This document shows positions 29,995-40,717 of a stretch of 64,000 bases of DNA, in pieces. The notes below the pieces were generated by a model. The model saw only the letters and a program-made list of their open reading frames with translations, had not been told where the DNA came from and did not search any database. Position numbers and translations under genes: made by a program. Source of the DNA: Xenophilus sp. Marseille-Q4582 (GTDB taxonomy: Bacteria; Pseudomonadota; Gammaproteobacteria; Burkholderiales; Burkholderiaceae_C); contig NZ_CAKAKO010000003.1 of the NCBI RefSeq assembly GCF_916700565.1, positions 1-64,000 on the forward strand, read 5' to 3'. Every line of letters starts with the position of its first letter. Position 1 is the stretch's first letter.

Positions 29995-30918
29995 GTGACC
30001 GATCTCCTCGACATCCTCGCCAACCCGGCCTACTGGATCGCCGTGTTGCGAATCGCCACGCCGCTGGTGCTGGGCACGCTGGGCGTGCTGCTGTGCGAAC
30101 GCGCGGGCGTGCTGAACCTGGGCATCGAAGGCATCATGGTCGCGGGCGCCTTCGCGGGCTGGCTGGCCGTGTACGCGGGCTGGCCGCTGTGGGTCGGCGT
30201 GGGGGTCGCCGCGCTGGCAGGCGCCCTCTTCGGGCTGCTGCATGCGCTGCTCACCGTCGGGCTGGCGCTGTCGCAGCATGTGGCGGGCCTGGGCATCACC
30301 TTGCTGGCCACCGCGCTGGCCTACTACGGCTACCGCGTGAGCTTCCCGAAGGTCAGCGAGCCGCCGACCATCGCGCCCTTCGCGCCCATGGACTGGCTAC
30401 CCGTGCCCATCCTGAACGCGCAGACGCCGCTGACCCTGCTGGCCCTGGCGCTGGTGCCGCTGCTGGCGTGGCTTCTGTACCGCACCCCCGCGGGCCTGGC
30501 GCTGCGCATGGTGGGCGAGAACCCGCAGGCGGCCGAAAGCCAGGGCGTCTCGGTCGCGGCCATGCGCACGGCAGCCATCGTCGCGGGTTCGGCGCTGATG
30601 GGTGTGGCCGGCAGCTTCCTCACGCTGTCGGCCTTCAACGCCTTCTTCTTCAACATGGTCAACGGGCGCGGCTGGATCTGCGTGGCGCTGGTGGTGTTCG
30701 CCTCCTGGCGGCCCGGCAAGGCCCTGCTGGGCGCCCTGCTCTTCGCCGTGTTCGATGCCCTGCAGCTGCGCCTGCAGCAGTCCGGCGATGCCCTCCTGCC
30801 CTACCAGCTGTACCTGATGCTGCCCTATGCGCTGTCGATCCTGGCGCTGGTGCTGGTGGCGCGCAAGGCGGCCTATCCGCAGGCGCTGATGAAGCCCTAC
30901 CGCAAGGGCGAGCGGTAA
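29995..30918 (+). CDS. ABC transporter permease (YufQ-like)
   Basis: This 307-residue permease starts with GTG and has the paired family motif ERAGVLNLGIEGIMVAGAFA near residue 36 and the coupling helix GENPQAAESQGVSVAAMRTA. It completes the importer with the preceding permease, ATPase, receptor and nucleosidase. The intervening 84 bp hold no gene. The 276 bp after it (30919-31194) contain an AT-rich stretch around 31080-31115 that may carry the promoter of the next gene, but I cannot place clear boxes. Confidence 0.9.
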   Translation: MTDLLDILANPAYWIAVLRIATPLVLGTLGVLLCERAGVLNLGIEGIMVAGAFAGWLAVYAGWPLWVGVGVAALAGALFGLLHALLTVGLALSQHVAGLGITLLATALAYYGYRVSFPKVSEPPTIAPFAPMDWLPVPILNAQTPLTLLALALVPLLAWLLYRTPAGLALRMVGENPQAAESQGVSVAAMRTAAIVAGSALMGVAGSFLTLSAFNAFFFNMVNGRGWICVALVVFASWRPGKALLGALLFAVFDALQLRLQQSGDALLPYQLYLMLPYALSILALVLVARKAAYPQALMKPYRKGER

Positions 30919-32438
30919 GCCATCGCTGGGCGCCTCTTGGCGGCGCTCGCAGCGCCGGCCCTTGGCTCCTGCTCTCTTCGCACCGGCCCGCGCCAAGGCA
31001 GGGCCGGTCGCTTGCGCTGGCCCAGCCGGCGGCCGAGTTCTCCGCGAACGGTGTCCCGTGGACCATCTCGCATGCGGCACGATACGTTTGTTAACTTTTA
31101 GCGTTACGATAGCTTGCGCGAGAATCATGGCGTTACATCCATTGCCAACGGGGACGAATGGCGCTGCGCGCAGGCCTTCCCTCCTCGACTGGACATGCCG
31201 CCATGCAAAAAAACCACCCCTACTAAACTCGCGTTCATCTTCAGCGACGTTCCTGGCCGCGAAGCGCTTGCCAGGGCGCAGCCGGCCGGGGTGCGCCCCA
31301 TCTTCCTGGACGACCATGCGGACGGTCTGCAGCAGATGGCGGCCCATGCCGGCGCCCAGGCCGCGGGTATCGACGCCATCCATGTGCTGAGCCATGGCCG
31401 GCCGGGTGCGCTTCGATGGGGCCACGCCTGGATCGGAGAGGAAGAGCTGGCGCAGCGGACCCCAGAACTGGCCAGCATTGGCGCTTGCCTGTCCGACAGC
31501 GCGAGCATCCTGCTGTACGGATGCGAACTGGATCGAGATGAGAGGGGGCGCGGCTTCATCAGCTTGCTTGCGCAGCGGACCGGTGCGGCGGTGGCCGCGT
31601 CCAGCACGCCCACCGGCAGCACGCAACTCGGCGGCGATTGGCACCTGGACTCCCGCGTGGGTCGGCCGGCCGTGGCCTCGCTGGGCGAGCGTGCGCCAGC
31701 CATGCAGGCGTGGAACCACGTGCTGGCCACCCTGCCGAGCACGCCGAATTCGGTGGTGCATGCCGAGGGTGCCGACATCGAGTCGGTCTACTTCGACTGG
31801 GCAACCGGCTGGGTCACCCCCTGGGAGCTGAAACAGACGGGCTCCTACACCTTCACCGGCTCCGTGAACTTCGCCAGCGACGTGGACAACATCCCGATCT
31901 TCGTGGCCGCGGGCAGCAGCGTCACGAGCTTCACGATCGAGTACCGCAATGTCAGCCTGGGCCTGGATCCGAAAATCCACCTGTCCAGCCTGGAGGCCGG
32001 CACCGACCAGTTCTTCTCCCTGGGATCGCAGACCATCACCCAGACCCTGGGAAGCGGCAACTACATGCTGGGCGTGGCCTTCAACGGCAGCGCCAGGCTG
32101 GATTACACGATCACGTTCCACGTGACCGGGCCCGCGGCGCCGGCCCTGCAGGCGCCCAGCCTCAGCGCCACCGGCGCGTCGGCAAGCTTCATCGAGAACG
32201 GCGTGGCCGTGGACCTTTTCTCGGGCATCAATGCGCAAACGCGGGATGCGGGGCAGACCTTCACCGGCATGACGCTGACGGTGAGCAACATCGGCAGCGC
32301 CAATGGCGCCCTGGAGTCTCTGAACATCGGGGGAACCAGCATCGCGTTGGTGAACGGGAGCAGCGTGCTGGCGCAGGGGGGCAACTACAGCGTGTCGGTG
32401 AACGGCACCACGGCCACGATCACCCTGAGCAACCTTAA

Positions 32439-33759
32439 CAGGCCGTTGAAAAAATGCTCATCGAACGCGCCAGGGTCGTGGATTTCGAAGAAACGGATCG
32501 CCCAAACTGGCCTGCGCAGCGATTGGAGCGGCCATTTCGGCCTGTTTGCAGGCCGTTTTGCCCGTTCCGGGCGCACGTATCCCATGGTTCACGCATGATG
32601 CGCGTCCCACCAGCCGCCCAGACTGCCCATGCGCACCAGGTTGTAGGTGGCAAAGCACAGCAGCGCCTGGCCCGCGAGCTTGGCCTGACCGATCAATTTG
32701 GTCTTGGCCAGACCACCCACTGTCTTGATCCAGCCAAAGGCCTCCTCGATGCGCTTGCGCACTTTGAGGCTGGTCTTGTAGCCCTCGTGGCGCCGGATGC
32801 GGCCATCGACCGCCGAGTGCTTGTCCTTGGCCGCCACGTGTGGCGTGACTTTGAGCTTTCGGCAGCCCTTGATGAAGGCCTGGCTGTCGTAACCTTTGTC
32901 GGCCCCGACCGTGGCCCGCTTGTTCTTGTTTCCCCGGCGTTTGAGCATCGCCAGCGCCGCCTCGCGCTCGGCGGTGCCACTGGCATGTGTGATCTCCACA
33001 TCCACGATCAGCCCGTTGCGGTTCTCCATGAGGATGTGCCCCATGTGGCACAGGCGAGATTTGTCGCCCGCGCTCTTCTTGAACAGCCGGGCATCGGCAT
33101 CGGTGGTGCTGGCGTGGGTGTCGTTGCAGCGCTCCTGCCCTTTGAAGTTCACCTCGGGGTTGCGTCCGGGTGGCGTGCCGCTGTCGTCGTCTTTGCGTTT
33201 GAAACTCTTGTGCGAGGCCCAGGCCTCAATCAGCGTGCCGTCCACGCTGAAGTGTTCGTCGCTGGCAAGCCGGCCCCACTGGGCGCTGAGCTTGACGCGC
33301 TCGAAGAAGGCGCGCGCCAGGTCTTCGTTGAAGAGGCGTTCGCGGTTGGCGCTGAAGGTGGAGTGGTCCCAGACCTTGTCTTCAATGTTCAGGCCCACGA
33401 ACCAGCGGTACAGCAGGTTGTAGTTGACCGCCTCGACCAGCTGGCGTTCGCTGCGGATGGAGAACAGGATTTGCAGCAGCAAGGCCTTGAGCAGCATCTC
33501 CGGCGGCACCGAGGGGCGGCCACGGCGGGCGTACACCGCTTCGAACTCGCTGTTCATGCTCGACAGCAGCGCATCCACCACGGCGCGCAACTTGCGCAGC
33601 GGGTGTGCCGCTGGCACTCTTTCTTCAAGGCTGATGTAGCTAAACATCGCCCCCTGGAAGTCTTGGTTGCCTCTCATCTTTCTTGTCGCAGTTGTTCCGG
33701 GATGGCTTCAGATCGTAGCGGCCGACGCGGACGCTCGCAGGGGATTTTTCAACGGCCTG
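32439..33759. mobile_element. IS5-type insertion sequence (1321 bp)
   Basis: The element has terminal inverted repeats CAGGCCGTTGAAAAA at both ends (the left end has one more A) and is flanked by a TTAA direct repeat (32435-32438 and 33760-33763), consistent with a 4-bp target duplication. It holds a single transposase gene on the minus strand. It interrupts the DUF4347 gene. The ends are well conserved and the transposase is intact, so the insertion looks recent. Confidence 0.93.
32589..33677 (-). CDS. IS5 family transposase
   Basis: This 362-residue DDE transposase has the N-terminal DUF772 domain (FSYISLEERVPAAHPLRKLR, RRGRPSVPPEMLLKALLLQI) and the catalytic region with DEHFSVDGTLIEAWASHKSF (first Asp), VGADKGYDSQAF (second Asp) and RKRIEEAFGWIKTVGGL (Glu). 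The gene fills most of the element and lies opposite to the host gene. It appears full-length and functional. Confidence 0.93.
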   Translation of the reverse strand: MRGNQDFQGAMFSYISLEERVPAAHPLRKLRAVVDALLSSMNSEFEAVYARRGRPSVPPEMLLKALLLQILFSIRSERQLVEAVNYNLLYRWFVGLNIEDKVWDHSTFSANRERLFNEDLARAFFERVKLSAQWGRLASDEHFSVDGTLIEAWASHKSFKRKDDDSGTPPGRNPEVNFKGQERCNDTHASTTDADARLFKKSAGDKSRLCHMGHILMENRNGLIVDVEITHASGTAEREAALAMLKRRGNKNKRATVGADKGYDSQAFIKGCRKLKVTPHVAAKDKHSAVDGRIRRHEGYKTSLKVRKRIEEAFGWIKTVGGLAKTKLIGQAKLAGQALLCFATYNLVRMGSLGGWWDAHHA

Positions 33760-36438
33760 TTAACCGTACCGATGCGCAGATGAATGCGCTCATCGATGCG
33801 ATGAGCTACCGCAACGCCAGCGATGCGCCCACAGCCGGCCTGCGTGTCGTCACGATCACCCAGGTCACCGACAGCGGGGCCAGCAACAACACCACCGCGA
33901 CCTCGATCACCGCGAATGTCTCGGTCGTGCCGGTCAACGACGCGCCCACCGGCTCCGTGACCATCAGCGGCACGGCGGCCCAGCACAGCGTGCTTACGGC
34001 CGCCCACACCCTGAGCGACCCGGACGGCCTGGGCCCCCTCAGCTACCAGTGGCTGCGCGGCGGCCAGGCCATCGACGCCGCCACCGGCGAGACCTACACC
34101 CTGACGCAGGCCGACGTCGGCCAGGCCATCAGCGTGCGCGCCAGCTATGTGGACCTGCAGGGCACGCCGGAAAGCGTGACGTCTTCGTCCACTGCCACGG
34201 TTGCCAATGTCAACGATGCGCCCACCGGGGCGGTCCCATCACCGGAACGGCCACGCAGAACGAAACGCTGCAGGCCTCGAACGACCTGGACGACCTCGAC
34301 GGCCTGGGCACCCTCAGCTACCAGTGGCTGCGCGGCGGCCAGGCCATCGACGGCGCCACCGGCGAGACCTACACCCTGACGCAGGCCGACGTCGGCCAGG
34401 CCATCAGCGTGAGGGCCAGCTACACCGACGGCCAGGGCACTTTGGAGAGCGTGGAGTCGCCCGTGACCGCGGCGGTGGCCAATGTGAACGACGCGCCGAC
34501 CGGCGGCGTGACGGTGGAGGGCGCGGCCACCCAGAAGCAGACGCTGACGGCCTCGAACACCCTGGCAGATGCGGACGGCATGGGCGTCGTGCATTACCAG
34601 TGGCTGCGCGACGGCGAGGAGATCGCCCATGCGACGGCCAGCACCTACACCCTGGACCAGGCCGATGTCGGGCGAGCCATCAGCGTGCGCGCCAGCTATG
34701 TGGACGGACAGGGGACGCCGGAAGCCGTGACCTCTGCCGCCACCGCACGCGTGGCGGATGTCAACGATGCGCCCGAAGGCCGCCCCGGCATCACCGGGAC
34801 GGCGGCGGTGGGACAACACGTCGCCGTGAGCCTGTCCAGCCTGCGGGACCTCGACGGCCTGCCCGGCCCAGAGGGGTACAGCTACCAGTGGCAGCGCGAC
34901 GGCCAGGACATCCCGGGCGCCACGGCGGCCAGCTACCGGGTCGTCTCCGCCGATGCCGGGGCGCAACTGGGCGTGCGTGTGAGCTATGTCGACGGGGGAG
35001 GCTTTGCGCAACAGGTGCAGGCCTCGGCCGTGGCCGTCCCGGCGGGCGGCACGGTCGAGGGCGGCCCGAGCGCCGACGAACTGCGGGGCGGCACTGGCGA
35101 CGACCGCATCGATGGACGCGCTGGCCTGGACACGGTGATCTATGCCGGCGAACGGGCCGACTACCGCATCGAGCGCCAAGCCGATGGCAGCCATGTCGTG
35201 AGCGGCCCGGTCAGCGGCCAAGACACGTTGACGGACATCGAGCGCCTGCGCTTCGACGATGGCGAGGTGGCCCTGGACCTGGGCGCCGATGCGGCGGCGG
35301 GCACCGCGCTGCGGCTGATCACGGTGCTCCTCGGGCCCCAGGCCTCGCGGGACGCTGCGCTGGTGGGCGAAGTGATCGCCTATCTGGACACCGCCGGCGT
35401 CCAGGGAACGCTCCAGCTGCTGTGGGAACAGGGAGTGATTGCCGACCTGGCGGGCGGCGCAGGCAGCGCTGCGCTGCTGAACCTGCTGTTCACGAATGTG
35501 GTCGGACATGCGCCTTCGCCGGCGGAGTTGCAGCAGTTGCAGGCCTTCCAGACCGATGGCGGCTACAGCGGCATCGAGCTGGTGCGCATCGCCGCGGGAC
35601 TGGAGCAGACGGCGCTTCGGGCAGACCTGCCAGCGCTGATGCTGGGCGGACTGCCCTATCAAGCCTACTCGGGGCCGCTGTATGGCACCTCGCAAGCCGA
35701 CGTCTTCCGTGACCGCGCCGGCATCGCCGACCGCATCGAAGGCCTGCAGGGCATCGACACCGTGACCTATGCCGGCGCCGCCAGCAAGTTCACCGTGCAG
35801 CGCTTGAACGACGGCAGCCTCGCGGTGACGAACGAGGCCGGCGTGACGGACCTGCTCAGCGGCATGGAACGCGTGCGCTTCGCAGACGGCGCCCTGGCCT
35901 TCGATGTGCCGGACGGCCCCGCGGGTCAGGCGCTGAGCCTGATGACGGCCCTGGCCGGCAAGGCCTCGCTCGACAACCAGGCCTTGGTCGGCGACGTGCT
36001 GAAGTCCATCGACGAGCATGGTCTGGACAGCACCATCCGCCTGCTGGTCGACCAGGGCGTGACGGCACGGCTGGCCGGCAGCAATTCCGACGAAGCGCTG
36101 GTCCAGCTGCTCTACACCCATGTCACCGGGCAAGCGGCCCAGGCGCTGGAGGTCCAGGCCGCCCTGGGCTTGATGTCCCTGCAGGGCTGGGACCAGGCGG
36201 AGCTGATCGGGTACGCGGCACAGCTGCCGGCCACGGCCGCCGCCGCCGACCTGATCGGCTACGCACAAACCGGCATCGCGTACCTCGACTGGGCCTGAGT
36301 CGCGAGGCGGAGCTCGCGCGGCCGAATGCGGGCCGCAGGCCCCGCGCGCCTTCCGGCGTCACCCAGGCAGCGGCACGGCTCGTGCAGCGGTTATATCCTC
36401 GGGCCTGAATCCAGGCCTTCCACTTCCACCGCTCATCC

Positions 36439-36891
36439 ATGCCCCTGTTCGTCGACACCACGCCCCCCGGCCAATGCATCTTCTGCAAGCTGGTGGCGGG
36501 CGAGATCCCCGCCGCGCGCATCCACGAAGACGAGCTGACCCTCGCCTTCATGGACATCGGCCAGGTCAACCCGGGCCACGTGCTGGTCGCGACCAAGCGC
36601 CATGCAGTCACCGTACTGGACCTGAGCCCCGAGGAGGCCGCGGCCGTGATGCGGACTGCGCAGCGCGTGGCCCGCGCCGCGGAACGGGCTTTCGCGGCCG
36701 AAGGCCTGATGCTGGCGCAGTTCAACGGCCGTGCGGCCGGGCAGACCGTCTTCCACTACCACATGCATGTGGTGCCGCGCCACAGCGATGACGGACTGGC
36801 GCTGAGCTGGCGGCGCCAGGAGCCCGGTGCCGAGGTGCTGCAGGGCTACGCCGCACGGTTGCGCGAGGCGCTGGCCGCATCGCCTGACTGA
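36439..36891 (+). CDS. HIT family hydrolase
   Basis: This 150-residue histidine-triad protein has the active-site motif HYHMHVVPR near residue 113 and the N-terminal metal/structural pattern CIFCKLVAGEIPAARIHED. Bacterial members hydrolyse phosphoramidates such as adenosine 5'-monophosphoramidate or dinucleoside phosphates. It is preceded by a TATATC-like -10 in the 137-bp gap after the broken surface-protein gene. The cytosine deaminase gene follows after 121 nt. Confidence 0.9.
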   Translation: MPLFVDTTPPGQCIFCKLVAGEIPAARIHEDELTLAFMDIGQVNPGHVLVATKRHAVTVLDLSPEEAAAVMRTAQRVARAAERAFAAEGLMLAQFNGRAAGQTVFHYHMHVVPRHSDDGLALSWRRQEPGAEVLQGYAARLREALAASPD

Positions 36892-37012
36892 CACCCACCG
36901 CGCGGCTTTGACCGCCGCATCGCCACCGCAGGCGATGCCCCGGCTGGCACACTGCCTGCACGGCCCGCCACGCCCCCGCAACGCCCGTCCTCAACGCCCT
37001 TCCGCGACGCCC

Positions 37013-38299
37013 ATGCTCGACCTGCTCATCACTCACGCCACCCTGCCCGACGGCCGCACCGGCATGTCGGTCGCCGTGCAAGGCGGCCGCATTGCCGACG
37101 TCGCTCCCGGCCTGTCCCTGCCCGCCCATGAGACCGTGGATGCCGGCGGCCTGCTGCTGAGCCCGCATTTCTGCGATCCGCATTTCCACATGGACGCGAC
37201 GCTGAGCTACGGCCTGCCGCGCGTCAACGAAAGCGGCACGCTGCTCGAGGGCATCGCGCTGTGGGGCGAGCTCAAGCCCCTGCTCACGGCCGAGGCGCTG
37301 ATCGAGCGCGCGCTGGCCTACTGCGACTGGGCCGTGGCCAAGGGCCTGCTGGCGATCCGTACGCACGTGGACACCAGCGACCCGAGCCTGCTGGCGGTGG
37401 ACGCGCTGCTGGAAGTCAAGCGCCGGGTGGCGCCCTATCTGGACCTGCAGCTGGTCGCCTTCCCGCAGGACGGCGTGCTGCGCACGAAGGGAGGGCTGGA
37501 CAGCCTGACCCGCGCGCTCGGCAAGGGCGTGGACGTGGTGGGCGGCATCCCGCATTTCGAGCGCACCCTGGCCGACGGCGCGGCCAGCGTGAAGCTGCTG
37601 TGCGAACTGGCGGCCGAGCGCGGCCTGCGCGTGGACATGCACTGCGACGAGAGCGACGACCCGCTGTCGCGCCACATCGAGACCCTGGCCTTCGAAAGCC
37701 AGCGCCTGGGCCTGCACGGCCGCGTGACGGGCTCGCACTGCACCTCCATGCACAGCATGGACAACTACTACGTGAGCAAGCTGCTGCCGCTGATCGCCGA
37801 GGCGGGCGTCAGCGTGATCGCCAACCCGCTGATCAACATCACGCTGCAGGGCCGCCACGACAGCTACCCCAAGCGCCGCGGCATGACCCGCGTGCCCGAG
37901 CTGCTGGCGGCCGGGGTCAACGTCGCCTTCGGCCACGACTGCGTGATGGACCCGTGGTACGGCATGGGCTCGGGCGACATGCTGGAAGTGGCGCACATGG
38001 GCCTGCACGTGGCGCAGATGACCAGCCAGGCCGGCATTGCCCAGTGCTTCGACGCCGTGACCGGCGCCGCCGCGCGCGTGATGGGCTTGCAGAACTACGG
38101 CCTGGCGCCGGGCTGCGACGCCAGCTTCGTGCTGCTGCAGGCGCGCGACCCGGTCGAAGCCATCCGCCTGCGCGCCGCGCGCCTGAAAGTCTGGCGCCAG
38201 GGCCGGCTGCTGGCCGAGACGCCGGCGGCCACGGCGCAGCTGCAGTTGCCGGGGCGGCCGGCGCAGACCAGCTTCATGCCGGCGCGCGGTCGCGCCTGA
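37013..38299 (+). CDS. codA: cytosine deaminase-type amidohydrolase
   Basis: This 428-residue metal-dependent amidohydrolase matches the cytosine deaminase branch: metal site DPHFHMDATL near residue 58, then THVDTSDPS, DMHCDESDDP (His, Glu and Asp of the active site), GSHCTSMHS and FGHDCVMDPWYG with the catalytic Asp. Its product uracil is the substrate of the upp/URC operon at 21.5-25 kb, so the two may act together despite the intervening surface-protein gene. Isoguanine or creatinine deamination by relatives cannot be excluded. Its stop abuts the stop of the sirtuin gene. Confidence 0.85.
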   Translation: MLDLLITHATLPDGRTGMSVAVQGGRIADVAPGLSLPAHETVDAGGLLLSPHFCDPHFHMDATLSYGLPRVNESGTLLEGIALWGELKPLLTAEALIERALAYCDWAVAKGLLAIRTHVDTSDPSLLAVDALLEVKRRVAPYLDLQLVAFPQDGVLRTKGGLDSLTRALGKGVDVVGGIPHFERTLADGAASVKLLCELAAERGLRVDMHCDESDDPLSRHIETLAFESQRLGLHGRVTGSHCTSMHSMDNYYVSKLLPLIAEAGVSVIANPLINITLQGRHDSYPKRRGMTRVPELLAAGVNVAFGHDCVMDPWYGMGSGDMLEVAHMGLHVAQMTSQAGIAQCFDAVTGAAARVMGLQNYGLAPGCDASFVLLQARDPVEAIRLRAARLKVWRQGRLLAETPAATAQLQLPGRPAQTSFMPARGRA

Positions 38300-39157
38300 T
38301 CACGCGGCGGCGCTGCGCCGCGTCGCCATTGCCGACGCCAGCGCGCTCAGTGCGTCTCCGCAAGGCCGCGCCACCTTGAGCGCCAGCAGATCGTCGGCGC
38401 GCGTGCGGCCCAGGTTGATGGCGGCGACGGGCTTTCCCGCGGCGGCAGCGGCCTGCACGAAGCGAAAGCCCGAATAGACCATCAGCGAGGAGCCGGCCAC
38501 CAGCACGGCGTCGCTGGCCTGCACGGCCGCCAGCGCCGCCTGCACGCGTTCGCGCGGCACGCTTTCGCCGAAGAAGACCACGTCGGGCTTGAGCAGGCCG
38601 CCGCATCGCGCGCAGGCGGGTACGGCGAAACCGCCGAAGTCCGTGTGCTCCAGGTCGGCGTCGCCGTCGGGGGCCACGCTGGCGCTCAGCGCCGCCCAGG
38701 CCGGGTTGGCCGCCAGCAGGCGCTGCTGCAGTTCGGCGCGCGGCGTGCGCGCCTCGCAGGCCATGCAGCGCACGGTGTCGATGCGGCCGTGCAGGTCCAG
38801 CGTGCGGCGGCTGCCGGCCGCGTCATGCAGGCCATCGACGTTCTGGGTCAGCAGCAGCTGCACGCACCCGGCCGCTTCCAGTTGCGCCAGCGCGCGGTGG
38901 GCCGGGCCCGGGCGCGCCTGTCCCATCACGCGCCAGCCGACCATGCTGCGCGCCCAGTAGCGCCGGCGCGTGGCTTCGTCTCCCATGAAAGCCTGGTAGG
39001 TGACGGGCGGCGTGCGCTTCCAGTCGCCGTTGGCGTCGCGGTAGTCGGGAATGCCCGACTCGGTGCTCACACCCGCCCCGGTCAGCACCAACAGGCGCGG
39101 ATGGCGGCGCACGAAGGCGGTCAGGGCATCGGGGGCACTTTGCATAGCTGCCAGCAT
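38300..39157 (-). CDS. NAD-dependent protein deacetylase, sirtuin family
   Basis: This sirtuin removes acyl groups from lysines using NAD+. It shows GAGVSTESGIPDYRD (NAD loop), TQNVDGLHDAAG, the catalytic His in LDLHGRIDTVRC, zinc cysteines in CMAC and CARC, and GSSLMVYSGFRF. About 285 residues result from the ATG at 39157; ATGs at 39190 and 39145 are alternatives and none has a strong ribosome site. It is convergent with the cytosine deaminase gene, with no gap. Confidence 0.9.
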   Translation of the reverse strand: MLAAMQSAPDALTAFVRRHPRLLVLTGAGVSTESGIPDYRDANGDWKRTPPVTYQAFMGDEATRRRYWARSMVGWRVMGQARPGPAHRALAQLEAAGCVQLLLTQNVDGLHDAAGSRRTLDLHGRIDTVRCMACEARTPRAELQQRLLAANPAWAALSASVAPDGDADLEHTDFGGFAVPACARCGGLLKPDVVFFGESVPRERVQAALAAVQASDAVLVAGSSLMVYSGFRFVQAAAAAGKPVAAINLGRTRADDLLALKVARPCGDALSALASAMATRRSAAA

Positions 39158-39225
39158 AGGGGATGCGCCAGCGAGACGCCGGATGAGCACCTACGGCTTA
39201 ATTGACACATGTAGTAACTCCAGAA

Positions 39226-39261
39226 GACAATTTGAAAGTTGTCAGTTCTTTGTTTTCTGAC
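39226..39261. promoter_or_regulatory. AT-rich divergent control region with two small inverted repeats
   Basis: In the 142 bp between the sirtuin and the ATPase-phosphatase gene the GC content drops sharply. GACAA and TTGTC (39226-39230, 39239-39243) and GTCAG and CTGAC (39241-39245, 39257-39261) form overlapping inverted repeats. They could be regulator sites for the divergent pair, but no confident -35/-10 pair can be chosen. Confidence 0.35.
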
Positions 39262-39299
39262 TTGATTCTGATCAACGGGATCGGTGCTCTTCATCGGAC

Positions 39300-40646
39300 A
39301 TGCCCCTGCCTCCTGATTCCGTGACCGCCACGGCGACTTCCCGCGCCGAATGCCTGAGCACCCACGGCTTCGGCGTCGCGTTCGGCGACAAGGTGATCCT
39401 GGCCGAGGTCCATGCCACCCTCCGTCCCCACGCCATCACGGCACTGCTGGGCCCCACGGGGACCGGCAAGTCAACCCTGCTGCGCTCGCTGGCCGGCTTG
39501 AACGACCAGAACCCGCGCTACCGGCGCTGGGGTGAGGTGGAATACATGGGCCGGCCGCTGGCACCCGCGCATCGTCCGGCGCTGGTGCAGCAGCATGTGC
39601 AGCTGATGCAGGCGCCTACGCTGGAGGCGTTGAGCGGCGTGCTGCGCATGCAATCCTCCCATTCGCCCGTGGAACTGCGCGAATGGGCGCGGGATTGGGT
39701 CGGCGATGCCGGCTTTCCGGAACTGGCCGAGCATTTCACGACGCCCACCATCGACCTTCCACCGCTGCTGCAGCGCGTGGTCGCCATCCTGCGCGAGGCG
39801 GCCGGTGAACCCAGGCTGCTGATGATCGACGAACCCACCTTCGGCCTGCCCGACTACGAGGCCTATCTGCTGCTGCAGATGCTGGAGCACCTGCGCAACC
39901 GCTGTGCGCTGCTGCTGGTGCTGCACAACCAGAAGCAGGTGCGCCGCGTGGCCGACGACGTGCTCATGCTGGCTGGCGGGCGCGTGCAGGAGGCCGCTTC
40001 GGCGGAGCGCTTCTTCTCGGCCCCCGAATCCGAGGCGGGGCGCCAGTTCCTGGCCACCGGCAGCTGCGCCCTGCCCGCCCCCGACGCGAAGCCGCAGGAG
40101 CTGGCGGAAGACGCGCCGCTGCCCCCGCCCTTGCCCACGCTGGCGCAGCTGGCGCTGCAGTCCGCCCCCGAGTCGATGGGGCCGCGCGGCTTCATCTGGG
40201 TGGTGCCCGGCAAGCTGGCCGGAACGCCCATGCCGGGCGTGGTGCACGGCATCGACTACGACCTGGCCGCACTCAAGGCCGTCGGCGTGACATGCCTGAT
40301 CACGCTGACCGAAAACGACTTGCCGCAGGACGCCCTGGCCCGCCACGGCCTGCGCAATGTCCACCTGCCCATCCGCGACCGCGAACCGCCGACTGTCGCC
40401 CAGACCACGATGCTGCTAATGCGGATGGATACGCTGCTGCGCCGCGGCGAAGTGCTGGCCGCGCACTGCCTGGCCGGGCTGGGGCGCACCGGCACTCTCC
40501 TGGCCGCATGGCTGGTACGCGAAGGACTCACGGCACCGGAAGCCCTGCGGCGGGTGCGGCGCATCGAGCCCCAATTCGTGCAGAGCCGCGAGCAGGAGGA
40601 GTTCCTGCAGCGCTACGAAGACAACTTGCTGGCGCGGCTGAGCTGA
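39300..40646 (+). CDS. PstB-like ABC ATPase fused to a dual-specificity-type phosphatase
   Basis: The first 240 or so residues of this 448-residue protein are an ABC ATPase close to the PstB phosphate ATPase: Walker A GPTGTGKST (K57), LAGLNDQNPRYRRWGEVEY, and Walker B LLMIDEPTFGLP (E178). The LSGGQ signature is replaced by DLPPLLQRVV, so normal dimer ATP hydrolysis is doubtful. After a proline-rich linker, residues 290-448 form a tyrosine/dual-specificity phosphatase with active site HCLAGLGRTG (C390, R396). No membrane segment is seen, so it is a cytoplasmic switch-like protein rather than a transporter. A roadblock-like gene follows after 71 nt. Confidence 0.82.
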   Translation: MPLPPDSVTATATSRAECLSTHGFGVAFGDKVILAEVHATLRPHAITALLGPTGTGKSTLLRSLAGLNDQNPRYRRWGEVEYMGRPLAPAHRPALVQQHVQLMQAPTLEALSGVLRMQSSHSPVELREWARDWVGDAGFPELAEHFTTPTIDLPPLLQRVVAILREAAGEPRLLMIDEPTFGLPDYEAYLLLQMLEHLRNRCALLLVLHNQKQVRRVADDVLMLAGGRVQEAASAERFFSAPESEAGRQFLATGSCALPAPDAKPQELAEDAPLPPPLPTLAQLALQSAPESMGPRGFIWVVPGKLAGTPMPGVVHGIDYDLAALKAVGVTCLITLTENDLPQDALARHGLRNVHLPIRDREPPTVAQTTMLLMRMDTLLRRGEVLAAHCLAGLGRTGTLLAAWLVREGLTAPEALRRVRRIEPQFVQSREQEEFLQRYEDNLLARLS

Positions 40647-40717
40647 AAATACCGCCACGCACGCTCGCTGGGTTCCCTTGCCAGATTTCCCTTTCATTCA
40701 TCCAACAAGGAGCCCCG

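Larger units (their letters stand above)
31195..36298 (+). pseudogene. large DUF4347/repeat-domain surface protein, disrupted by an IS and a 1-bp deletion
   Basis: The 5' part (31195-32438) encodes a DUF4347 domain with a His/Cys pair (VLSHG and LLYGCELD), then beta-rich sequence. An IS5-type element interrupts it. With the element and one TTAA removed, the frame rejoins as LSNLNRTDAQMNALIDAMSY. A second break follows 34235, where one base is missing in GTC(A)CCATCACC; the offset between equivalent repeats is 275 nt here instead of 276. Downstream lie Ig-like repeats of 92 residues (YQWLRGGQAIDxATGETYTL), a hemolysin-type GGTGDDRIDGR segment and two copies of a C-terminal DUF4214-like region, ending at 36298. 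Intact relatives are very large secreted or surface proteins, probably type I secreted. The start at 31195 (MPPCKK) is tentative; a TTG at 31114 is possible. Confidence 0.85.
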
